A stretch of DNA of 32,446 nt from NCBI GenBank assembly GCA_905234425.1, contig CAJOHR010000016.1, positions 1 through 32,446 of the forward strand, read 5' to 3'. Below are positions 19,062 through 26,539 of the stretch, piece after piece (position 1 is the first letter of the stretch; every line of letters begins with the position of its first letter). Under the pieces are notes generated by a model. It made no database searches, was not told the origin of the DNA, and worked only from the letters and a program-made list of their open reading frames with translations. Origin of the DNA: an uncultured Oscillospiraceae bacterium (lineage in GTDB: Bacteria > Bacillota > Clostridia > Oscillospirales > Oscillospiraceae). A program made the position numbers and the translations under genes.

Positions 19062-20582
19062 ATGCGCCATTTTATGAAATATGATCTGATCCCCATATTG
19101 TCCATGATCGCGGTGTGTGCCTTCCCCTGCGTCTTTATGTACGCGCGGAACGCCGGCGAGGCGTCTCCCTCGGAGATGATTCCCTTTCTGCTGGTGTTTT
19201 TCGGCAGCGCCGCCATTATGTTTCTCCTGACCCTGCCCTTCTTCCGGAACGTCTCCCGGGCCGCCTTCTGGACGGACCTGGGCATGCTGGTGATCATCAA
19301 TTTCAGCCTGGTGGCCGACTTTGTGAAGGACCACGTTTCCTTCCTCCGGGAGCGGTATTTTCTGCTGCTGATCCTGGCGCTTCTGGCAGCGCTCTTCCTG
19401 CTGCTGCTCCGGAAAAAGCCGGATCTGCGGACGGGCTGCCTGCTGCTGCTCCTGGGCTTCGGGGCCATGATTCTGATCAACGGCGCCCTGGCCGTTCCGG
19501 CGGAGATCCGGAAGGCTCAGTTCCGAGATCAGCTCTCCGAGAACAAGGCCCCGCCGGAATTCGATCTCTCCGGCGTGAAATTCCGGAGCCAGGACCGGCC
19601 CAATGTTTACTGGTTTATGTTCGATGAGTACGGCGGCTATGAAAACCTCCGGCATTACTATGACTACGACAACGCGGAATTCCTGGAGACCCTGGAGGAC
19701 CGGGGCTTCGATGTGTCCTGGACCAGCCGGAACACCGAGGGCATTTTCACCAACACCATCATGACCAACCTGCTGAACCTGAACTATCTGGTGGTGGAGG
19801 ATGACGAGAGCGAGAAAAAGAAGATGCACCGGGACAACGGCCAGATCTATCAGATGTTCGCCGCCAACGGCTACAACATCAATCTGGTGAATCACACGGA
19901 CTATCTGGCCGACCGGGGCTGCCGTGTCCTGACCTCCAGCCAGTCCGGGCGGTCCATTTCGGAGTTCCTGCTCCGGAACAGTATCTATTACAAGATTGAA
20001 CGGGCCCGGTTTCTGATCAGCTATTTCTTCATCGCCGAGTATGGCGCAGGGTACCGGATCGGTCTGGACAACGCCATGGAGGCGGGCCTTGCCTGCTGGC
20101 AGGCGGCCACGGAGGATGACGGCCCCACCCTGACCCTGGGTTACTACCAGTTCCCCCACAGCCCCACCATGGTGGGTCCCAACGGGGAGGCCCTGCCCTT
20201 TTCCGCCGGATGGAACTGGACGGACCACAGCCTGTACCTGGGCCAGGTGGAATACTGCAACAAATTTATCCTGAATCTGGTGACGGAGATCCAGACCCAC
20301 GACCCGGACGCCCTGATCATGCTCTGCTCCGACCACGGAAACCGGTACGCCCTCCACATGCTCCAGTGCAAGGTGATCGAAAAATACGATCCCTATGAGG
20401 AGAACCAGTACATGCAGAACATTCTGAACTGCGTGTACTACAAGGGGGAGACCTTCGACATCGAGGGCCAAACGGGCATCAACACCATGCGCCGGGTTTT
20501 CAATCAGGTCTTCGACGCGGGACTGCCCGACGTGGAGCCTTACTACAGCTACATCTACGAGTATGAGGACGAGGCGTTTTAG
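19062..20582 (+). CDS. Membrane-anchored sulfatase/phosphatase-superfamily protein, copy 1
   Basis: The 506-aa protein has about five N-terminal membrane segments (residues 7-27, 37-58, 67-87, 95-115 and 122-143), followed by an extracytoplasmic alkaline-phosphatase-superfamily domain. Metal and active-site candidates are D188 (YWFMFDEYGG), T230/T232 (FTNTI...NLLNLNY), H366 (FPHSPTM) and D424-H425 (CSDHGN). The layout recalls phosphoglycerol or phosphoethanolamine transferases such as LtaS, but the motifs differ (FDEYGG), so the substrate is unknown. AAAGGAG sets the start. The downstream gene encodes a paralogue of exactly the same length after 17 nt. A role in modifying a surface polymer is inference. 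Confidence 0.85.
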   Translation: MRHFMKYDLIPILSMIAVCAFPCVFMYARNAGEASPSEMIPFLLVFFGSAAIMFLLTLPFFRNVSRAAFWTDLGMLVIINFSLVADFVKDHVSFLRERYFLLLILALLAALFLLLLRKKPDLRTGCLLLLLGFGAMILINGALAVPAEIRKAQFRDQLSENKAPPEFDLSGVKFRSQDRPNVYWFMFDEYGGYENLRHYYDYDNAEFLETLEDRGFDVSWTSRNTEGIFTNTIMTNLLNLNYLVVEDDESEKKKMHRDNGQIYQMFAANGYNINLVNHTDYLADRGCRVLTSSQSGRSISEFLLRNSIYYKIERARFLISYFFIAEYGAGYRIGLDNAMEAGLACWQAATEDDGPTLTLGYYQFPHSPTMVGPNGEALPFSAGWNWTDHSLYLGQVEYCNKFILNLVTEIQTHDPDALIMLCSDHGNRYALHMLQCKVIEKYDPYEENQYMQNILNCVYYKGETFDIEGQTGINTMRRVFNQVFDAGLPDVEPYYSYIYEYEDEAF

Positions 20583-20599
20583 GAAAGGGGAGAGGGCCG

Positions 20600-22120
20600 G
20601 TGCGCCATTTTCTGAAATATGATCTGGTACCAATCCTGTCCATGGGGTTCGTCTGCGCCTTTCCCTGCGTGTTTATGTTTGCGCTCAACGCCTCGGAGGT
20701 TCCGGCCTCGGCCATGATTCCCTTCCTGGTGGTGTTCTCGGTGAACGCCCTGGTTTTCTTCCTGCTGACGCTGCCGGTGTTCCGGAACGTCTCCCGGGCG
20801 GCCTTCTGGACGGATCTTGCCATGCTGGTGGTCATCAACTTCTGCCTGCTGGCCAACTATGTGAAAAAAGCTTTGCCCTTCCTCCGGGACCGGTATCTGC
20901 TGGCGATCCTGCTGCTGGCCCTGATCCTGCTCTTTCTGCTGCTGCTGAAAAAGAAGCCGGACATGCGGACGGGCTGCATCCTGGTGCTCATCGCCTTCGG
21001 GTCCATGACGGCTATCAATCTGGTCCGGGCCGTGCCTGGGATCCTCCAGAGCCACGAGGTCCGGGCGGAGCTCACCGCCGGAGAGGCGGACCCGAAATTC
21101 GACCTGTCCGGGGTGGAATTCCAAAATCCGGACCGGCCCAACGTCTACTGGTTCCTGTTTGACGAGTACGGGGGCTATGAGAACCTCCTGCACTACTACG
21201 ATTACGACAACGGCCCCTTCCTCCGGGAGCTGGAGGACCGGGGCTTCACCGTGGCCTGCGAGAGCCGGAACACGGAGGCGGTGGCCACGGACACCATCGT
21301 GCCCAATCTCCTGAACCTCAATTACGTGGTCCGGGTGGAGGAATCGGGCCACAAGAAGGCGGTTCACCGGCACAACTGCCAGATGTTCCGGATGTTCGCC
21401 GCCAACGGCTACCAGATCGACCTGATCAATCAGGTGGACTACTACGGCACCGAGGGCTGTCGGGTCCTGACCTCCAACCAGACCCGCCGGACCATCTCCG
21501 AATATCTGATGCGGAACAGCATCTACTATAAGTCCCGGTGGCTCCTGGACCGGCTGGAATATTTCTTCGTCCTGGACTATGGCGCCAACTACCGGGCCAG
21601 CCTGGACAACGCCCTGGACTGCAGCCTGACGAGCTGGGCCGAGGCGGAGAAAAACGACGGTCCCACCCTGACCGTGGGCTACATTCAGTTCCCCCACAGC
21701 CCCACCATGGTGGGTCCCAACGGGGAGGAACTGGATTTCGCCTTGGGCTGGCACTGGACGGATCACAGCCTGTATCTGGGCCAGGTGGAGTACTGCAACA
21801 AGTTCATCCGGCGTCTGGTGGACGAGATTCTGACCCACGATCCCGACGCGCTGATCATGCTCTGCTCGGACCACGGCAACCGGTACGCCGTCCACATGGT
21901 CCAGCTGGAGGAATGGGCGTCCTATGACCCCCACGAAGAAAACACCTACATGCAGAACATCCTGAACTGCGTGTACTACAAGGGGGAGGCCTTCGACATC
22001 GAGGGCCAGACCGGCATCAACACCATGCGCCGGGTGTACAACCAGGTTTTCGGCACGGATCTGCCGGAGATCCCGCCCCTGGTGGACTTCACCTACGCCA
22101 TAGACGACGAAGAGGGATAA
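20600..22120 (+). CDS. Membrane-anchored sulfatase/phosphatase-superfamily protein, copy 2
   Basis: This is a 506-aa paralogue of the gene just upstream, collinear over its whole length. It shares the N-terminus (RHF-KYDL-PILSM), the membrane segments, YWFLFDEYGGYENL, NLLNLNY, PHSPTMVGPNGE, CSDHGNRYA, and the C-terminal KGE-FDIEGQTGINTMRR. The soluble domain is clearly better conserved than the membrane linker region (about residues 140-165). All putative active-site residues are kept, so both copies could be active. It begins with GTG 20600 behind AAAGGGGAG, 17 nt after copy 1, so the two are one transcript. The perfect hairpin at 22130 follows. The most likely differences lie in substrate or partner; this is inference. 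Confidence 0.85.
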   Translation: MRHFLKYDLVPILSMGFVCAFPCVFMFALNASEVPASAMIPFLVVFSVNALVFFLLTLPVFRNVSRAAFWTDLAMLVVINFCLLANYVKKALPFLRDRYLLAILLLALILLFLLLLKKKPDMRTGCILVLIAFGSMTAINLVRAVPGILQSHEVRAELTAGEADPKFDLSGVEFQNPDRPNVYWFLFDEYGGYENLLHYYDYDNGPFLRELEDRGFTVACESRNTEAVATDTIVPNLLNLNYVVRVEESGHKKAVHRHNCQMFRMFAANGYQIDLINQVDYYGTEGCRVLTSNQTRRTISEYLMRNSIYYKSRWLLDRLEYFFVLDYGANYRASLDNALDCSLTSWAEAEKNDGPTLTVGYIQFPHSPTMVGPNGEELDFALGWHWTDHSLYLGQVEYCNKFIRRLVDEILTHDPDALIMLCSDHGNRYAVHMVQLEEWASYDPHEENTYMQNILNCVYYKGEAFDIEGQTGINTMRRVYNQVFGTDLPEIPPLVDFTYAIDDEEG

Positions 22121-22129
22121 AAACACCAT

Positions 22130-22158
22130 GCCCGGACCTGCATTCCGCAGGTCCGGGC
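22130..22158 (+). terminator. Terminator after the tandem hydrolase genes
   Basis: The perfect 12-bp stem GCCCGGACCTGC / GCAGGTCCGGGC has a 5-nt loop. It is followed by TACTATTTT, a weak T-tract. Confidence 0.75.
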
Positions 22159-22209
22159 GTACTATTTTCGGGGAAAAGCGAAACTGAACAAGAAATGGTC
22201 ATATTGTAA

Positions 22210-22238
22210 TTGCCATCATTCCCGGAGCTTGGTACAAT
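22210..22238 (+). promoter_or_regulatory. Sigma-A-type promoter for the flavin reductase gene
   Basis: TTGCCA (22210-22215), a 17-nt spacer and TACAAT (22233-22238) with an extended -10 (TGG). Confidence 0.75.
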
Positions 22239-22271
22239 AAAAAGGCAGAATACGAAATAAGGAGGCACACC

Positions 22272-24323
22272 ATGAACCATTCCTACAGGAACATTCTGAC
22301 GCCCATTCGGGTCCGGAACATCGTCATCCGCACCAGAATGGGCATGTCCAAGTGCAACTCCCAGGAGCAGCAGGGACCGGAGAATTTCCCCGCCGAGGGC
22401 ACCATCCGGTTTATCGAGGACGCGGCCAAGAACGGCGCGTCCGTCATCACCATGCCGTCGGCCACCCTGACGGAGATGGACCGGAACCTCTGGGGCGACG
22501 CGGCCCTGTTCCCCATGAACAACGCCTTTGTCCACAACTATGTGATCCGCATGATCGACCGGGTCCACGCCCACGGCAGCCTGTGCCTGATGCAATGTCA
22601 CCGGCGGCTGCCCGACAATCTGAGCTTCTCGGAGCCCAAGGCCGGCGGCGGATTCCCCTTCGGCCCCGGCGGTCCCGGGGGACCTCCTCCCGGCTTCGGC
22701 GGCAGCGGCCCGAAGAAACATAAGATCGGTACCGAGGGCCGTCCCGGCATGTCCTCCCGGGGCATGGGCGGCATGGGCATGTTCGGCCGTCCCGGCGCCG
22801 AAAAGCGGCTGGCCACAGCGGAGGAGATCCAGAACTGGATCGAGGAAATCGCCAACGACGCCCTGGAGTATCGGGGCCTGGGCTTTGACGTGGTGGAGGT
22901 CACCGCCATCGGCGACACCGGCGCCCAGCAGAACACCCGGACCGACCAGTACGGCGGCTCTCTGGAGAACCGCTGCCGCGCCACCACGGAGATGCTTCAG
23001 AAGATCCGGGAGCTCTGCGGCCCCCACTTCCTGATCTCCATGCAGCTCACCGCCGACTTTGATCCCGAGTGGGTGGAGATGCTGAAAATCTGGGACGAGT
23101 ATGTGGACATCTACCACGTGCGTCCCGAGCGTTCCTACGGCGAGCATCCCAGCACCTACATCTTCCCTGAGGACGCGCCTCCCGCCCTCCAGGGCACGAG
23201 AAAGCTCAAGGCGGCGGGCATCACCGCCGTGGTGGGCGCGGCCTGCGGCTTCCAGGACCCTGACGTCATTGAGAAGGCCATTGCCGACGGCGACTGCGAC
23301 ATGGTGTTCATGGCCCGGACCTACAACTGCGATCCGGACTATCTGGAGAAGATCATCGAGGAGCGGCCCGAGGATATCACCCCCTGTCTGCGCTGCGACG
23401 CCTGCCACAGCGCCATCTGCGCCGTGAATCCCAGGTTCGGCCTGGACAACGTGTTTGACGGCATGTTCAAGCCGTCCAAGGGCGGCAAAAAGGTGGCCGT
23501 CATCGGCGGCGGTCCCGCGGGACTCCGGGCGGCCATTGTGGCGGCGGAGCGGGGCCATCAGGTCACGGTCTTTGAGAAGGAGGATAAGCTGGGCGGCCAG
23601 GCCAACCACGCCGATTACGTCTACGGCAAGTGGGGCATCAAGCGGTTCCGGGACTGGGAGATCGGCCAGTGCAAAAAGCTGGGCGTGGAGTTTAGGCTCG
23701 GCACCGAGGCCACCCCGGAGCTGATCGAGGCCGGGAACTACAACGCCGTCATCGCAGCCCCCGGTGCGGACCCCATCCACCTGGATATCCCCGGCGGCAA
23801 GGAAGCGCCCCATCCCATCGAGATGTTCGGGAAAGAAGCGGAGCTGGGCCATAAAGTGGTTGTGGTCGGCGGCACCATGACGGCTATGGAGTTCGCCATG
23901 TACCTGAGCGATACGGGCCACGAGGTGGTAGTCATTACCCGGAGCACCATGGGCTCCAACATCGGCGGCCACGACGCGCCCCAGACCCTGCGGGCGCTGA
24001 AGCAGAAGTACGCCGGCATCCGGGAGATCGACCACGCCCAGATCCTGTCCGTGGACGGGGGCAAGGCGGTCTATGAGAAGGACGGACAGACCTTCGAGGA
24101 GCCCTTCGACTCCGTGGTGGTCAACGGCGGCGTCCGGCCCCGGGTGGAGGAGGCCGAGGCCTTCTTCGGCACCGCGCCGGAGTTCTATGTGGTGGGCGAC
24201 GCCCAGATCACCAGAGCCCACGGCATGCAGAGCCAGCAGCTTCTGAACAAGCCCGACGAGTACATCAAGGGCAATATGCGCTACGCCAACTTCTCCGCTT
24301 ACATGGCGGCCATGAATATCTGA
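22272..24323 (+). CDS. Old-yellow-enzyme/dienoyl-CoA-reductase-like Fe-S flavoprotein, atypical active site
   Basis: The 683-aa protein has the layout of the FadH/enoate-reductase family: an N-terminal FMN TIM barrel (about residues 1-365), a Cys cluster (C372, C375, C378, C383) and C-terminal FAD/NAD(P) domains beginning VAVIGGGPAG (411-417), with a second nucleotide-binding loop VVVVGGTMTA. Family members reduce activated C=C bonds. Three things are odd. The usual HGAHGYL active-site segment is replaced by TAIGDTG (211-217), directly before the conserved RTDQYGGSLENR. The barrel carries a Gly/Pro/Met-rich insert at about 126-176. The last two Cys are only five apart, much closer than usual. 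The ribosome site AAGGAGG at 22259 sets the start; a terminator follows. The substrate cannot be predicted, and a redox enzyme of altered chemistry is possible. Confidence 0.87.
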   Translation: MNHSYRNILTPIRVRNIVIRTRMGMSKCNSQEQQGPENFPAEGTIRFIEDAAKNGASVITMPSATLTEMDRNLWGDAALFPMNNAFVHNYVIRMIDRVHAHGSLCLMQCHRRLPDNLSFSEPKAGGGFPFGPGGPGGPPPGFGGSGPKKHKIGTEGRPGMSSRGMGGMGMFGRPGAEKRLATAEEIQNWIEEIANDALEYRGLGFDVVEVTAIGDTGAQQNTRTDQYGGSLENRCRATTEMLQKIRELCGPHFLISMQLTADFDPEWVEMLKIWDEYVDIYHVRPERSYGEHPSTYIFPEDAPPALQGTRKLKAAGITAVVGAACGFQDPDVIEKAIADGDCDMVFMARTYNCDPDYLEKIIEERPEDITPCLRCDACHSAICAVNPRFGLDNVFDGMFKPSKGGKKVAVIGGGPAGLRAAIVAAERGHQVTVFEKEDKLGGQANHADYVYGKWGIKRFRDWEIGQCKKLGVEFRLGTEATPELIEAGNYNAVIAAPGADPIHLDIPGGKEAPHPIEMFGKEAELGHKVVVVGGTMTAMEFAMYLSDTGHEVVVITRSTMGSNIGGHDAPQTLRALKQKYAGIREIDHAQILSVDGGKAVYEKDGQTFEEPFDSVVVNGGVRPRVEEAEAFFGTAPEFYVVGDAQITRAHGMQSQQLLNKPDEYIKGNMRYANFSAYMAAMNI

Positions 24324-24327
24324 TCCG

Positions 24328-24361
24328 AGCGGCCCATCCCGAATCGCCGGGATGGGCCGCT
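24328..24361. terminator. Terminator between convergent flavin reductase and serpin genes
   Basis: A perfect 14-bp stem AGCGGCCCATCCCG / CGGGATGGGCCGCT with a 6-nt loop, followed by TTGTTG. The gene from the other strand ends 15 nt away. Confidence 0.75.
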
Positions 24362-24375
24362 TGTTGATGATGGGA

Positions 24376-25887
24376 TTACCGGACGGTGCCAATGAAGAGG
24401 ATGGAGCCGTCGTCGGCGGTAATCAGGTACAGGAAGGGCCGGTTCAGATTCATATCCAGGATCTCCTGATCCTCCTCCGCAATGCCCCCTGCCATCTCGA
24501 CGGCGGTGAAGGCGGCGGCCTCCACGCCGGTTTCGTCCAAGGACAGGTGGGTTCCCTGGCGGATCTGATTTACGGTGAGGGGCGTATCGGAGATGGCGGA
24601 GAAGTCCGCGGTGGAGCCGAAGGCGTCGGTGATCCCCATGGCCTGCAGGGGCTCGGCCAGGGAGAAGGTGGAGTCCGTGGAGAATTTGGGCACGCTCCAA
24701 TGGACCTCCGCCGGCCTGTAGTCCCCGTTTTCAAAGATCGTCCAGAGGGACTCCTCCGTCAGAAGGCTATCGAGGCTGACGCCCTCCGCGGGAAGCACGA
24801 AGTCCATGCGGCCCCGGCTCAGATACAGGGTGCTCTTGGTGTAGGTGTCTGTCCGGACGTACCGGCCTGATTCCTCGGTCCGGTGCATAAAGTCCTTCCG
24901 GGTCACGGCGCCGTCCTCTGACGTGAAATCATCCGGCGCCGTCAGGGCTTCCTCAAAGGGGCTCTGCCAGGGGGCGCGGTAGTAAAGGGCGTTCACAATG
25001 GTCATGAGGGTGTTGGGGCGCAGGGAGAGCGCGGCGGCGTCCGGATGGAGCAGTCCGCCCGTGTGCTCCGCGATCCAGGCCCCAAGAGCCTGGGAGGTCT
25101 CCGGGGAGGAGAAGTCCGCGGCATAGACGTCGGCGTAGTAGCTCCGAGCGGCGGACATGACCCAGTCCCGGCTGAACTGGAGGGTATTTCCGGCGCTGTC
25201 CCGGTTCCCCAGCCACAGGGAGTTGGCGATCTGCAGGGCTTCCGTCCCGTTGTCCGCGTAGTTCACCCGGTAGAGCTTTCCGGCTTGGTCCGCCAGGGTC
25301 TCCAGGTCCCCCTGCCCCAGGAGTGACAGGAGCTGATCCCGGGTGGTCCCGTTGGCGCCGGAGGCCAGCAGGGAGAGGGCCTGATAGAGACTCAGGGGGG
25401 AGTAGGCCCCGCTTTCCCGGGTCCCGGTCAGGATCCGGGCGGCGGTGCCGTAGGCGAAGGCGTTCAGAGCCGCCTGGGTCTCCTGGCTGGTCTGATTTGC
25501 CTGCCAGATGGCGCTGCGGGTCTCGTAATCACCGTAGGCCGGCGCCTCGGGATATTCTGCCTGGGCCAAAAGCGTGGCCCCGTAGTCCGACGCGGTCACC
25601 GCCTCCATGGGGGCATCTTCGTCCTCCGCCGTGTCCCAGGTCTCTGCGGTGACGGTTCCTTCATCGGCTTCGTAGGTTTCCACCGCCGCCGGGGCGGCGG
25701 AGGATCCCATGCCTCTGCCGAACAGATGGAAGAACCGGGTCCCGGCAAAGCCCACAACGGCTATGGCCAGGCAGGCAGCCAGAGCCTTGGCCCAGGGGAA
25801 GGAGCGCTTTCGCATCCGGCGGCGGGACGCCAGGATGTATTGGTCATCGGCCTGACCGATGAGCTCCAGAAGATCGAATTCCGTCAC
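24376..25887 (-). CDS. Membrane-anchored serpin with anti-sigma-like N-terminus
   Basis: The 503-aa protein has a short cytosolic N-terminus with LLELIGQADDQYI, a motif common at the start of Firmicutes anti-sigma factors, a basic stretch (RRRMRKR), one membrane segment (about residues 32-49), an acidic low-complexity linker (about 60-115) and a serpin domain from about 140. Serpin marks are SPLSLYQALSLLASGANGTT, the breach/shutter strands, the hinge ETGVEAAAFT (452-461) and the end NRPFLYLI...ILFIGTV. The reactive loop is about five residues longer than in alpha-1-antitrypsin and acidic. GTG 25887 overlaps the sigma factor stop as GTGA, behind AAGGAGGG. It probably both tethers the sigma factor and presents a protease trap outside; the dual role is inference. 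Confidence 0.88.
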   Translation of the reverse strand: MTEFDLLELIGQADDQYILASRRRMRKRSFPWAKALAACLAIAVVGFAGTRFFHLFGRGMGSSAAPAAVETYEADEGTVTAETWDTAEDEDAPMEAVTASDYGATLLAQAEYPEAPAYGDYETRSAIWQANQTSQETQAALNAFAYGTAARILTGTRESGAYSPLSLYQALSLLASGANGTTRDQLLSLLGQGDLETLADQAGKLYRVNYADNGTEALQIANSLWLGNRDSAGNTLQFSRDWVMSAARSYYADVYAADFSSPETSQALGAWIAEHTGGLLHPDAAALSLRPNTLMTIVNALYYRAPWQSPFEEALTAPDDFTSEDGAVTRKDFMHRTEESGRYVRTDTYTKSTLYLSRGRMDFVLPAEGVSLDSLLTEESLWTIFENGDYRPAEVHWSVPKFSTDSTFSLAEPLQAMGITDAFGSTADFSAISDTPLTVNQIRQGTHLSLDETGVEAAAFTAVEMAGGIAEEDQEILDMNLNRPFLYLITADDGSILFIGTVR

Positions 25888-26444
25888 AGGCCGATTCCCT
25901 CCTTTTCCAGGGCGGCCCGGAGCTTTTTCCGGCACCGGTGCAGCATGGATGCGGTCTGGGACTGGCTCATGCCGTAGGCCTTGGCAATGTCCGCCACGGA
26001 GGCCATGTGCCAGTAGCGGCGGAGAAACACGTTGCGCTGGAGCTCCGGCAGGCTCCCGAGAAAGCGGTTGATGGCCTCGGCGATGGCCCGGCGGTCCTCC
26101 TCCGCCTCCACGGGGTTTCCGCCGGAGACGCAGTCCCCCAGCTCCTCAAGCGCCAGGGCTGTCTGGCCGCCGCCCCGCTTCTCCGCGTGAAATCTGCGGT
26201 ATCGGGTCAGGGCCAGGTTCCGGGTGATCCGGCCCAGCCAGGCCCGGAAAGCGCCCGGACGCTGGGGAGGAATGTTGTTCCAGGCCTGGAGGTAGGTGTC
26301 GCTGACGCACTCCTCCGCCTCCTCCTGGAGCTCCAGGATCCGGAAGGCGATGCCCTTGCACCAGGGGCCGTATTTCCGATGGGTCTCGGCAATGGCGTCC
26401 TCGTTCCGGTCCCAGTACAGGGCGATGATTTGCCGGTCCTCCAT
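25884..26444 (-). CDS. ECF-type RNA polymerase sigma factor
   Basis: The 186-aa protein has sigma region 2 (FRILELQEEAEECVSDTYLQAW, then AWLGRITRNLALTRYRR) and region 4 (LPELQRNVFLRRYWHMASVADIAKAYGMSQSQTASMLHRCRKKL). The linker of about 30 residues is typical of the ECF group. ATG 26444 is chosen for AAGGAGG with a 6-nt gap; an upstream in-frame ATG at 26471 lacks one. Its stop overlaps the serpin GTG start, so the two are made together, the usual arrangement for a sigma factor and its membrane anti-sigma partner. A repeat hairpin sits in its leader. I found no convincing promoter; self-regulation is usual in the family but not shown here. Confidence 0.92.
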   Translation of the reverse strand: MEDRQIIALYWDRNEDAIAETHRKYGPWCKGIAFRILELQEEAEECVSDTYLQAWNNIPPQRPGAFRAWLGRITRNLALTRYRRFHAEKRGGGQTALALEELGDCVSGGNPVEAEEDRRAIAEAINRFLGSLPELQRNVFLRRYWHMASVADIAKAYGMSQSQTASMLHRCRKKLRAALEKEGIGL

Positions 26445-26476
26445 TTCGCGCCTCCTTCCTCTGTGCTTCACGCGGC

Positions 26477-26495
26477 GGGCGATTGGAAATCGCCC
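26477..26495. repeat. Short palindromic repeat GGGCGATT-GGA-AATCGCCC
   Basis: A perfect 8-bp stem with a 3-nt loop in the gap between gltX and the sigma factor. On the minus strand the flanking sequence reads GTAGGGGCGATTT, a form I know from intergenic repeats of gut Clostridia. A second small inverted pair, ATGACG/CGTCAT, lies at 26505-26526. No other copy is present in the window. Confidence 0.4.
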
Positions 26496-26539
26496 CTACA
26501 GATTATGACGCAAAATCTGCCGTCATATTGCAGTAAAAA

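Noticed and set aside
22272-24323. Bilirubin reductase (BilR) identity for the flavin reductase
   Set aside because: The HGDR motif I associate with BilR is not present; only the general family layout is shared.
22089-24392. A 767-codon open frame on the minus strand opposite the flavin reductase
   Set aside because: Composition and lack of motifs mark it as a shadow; the plus strand encodes the recognisable enzyme.
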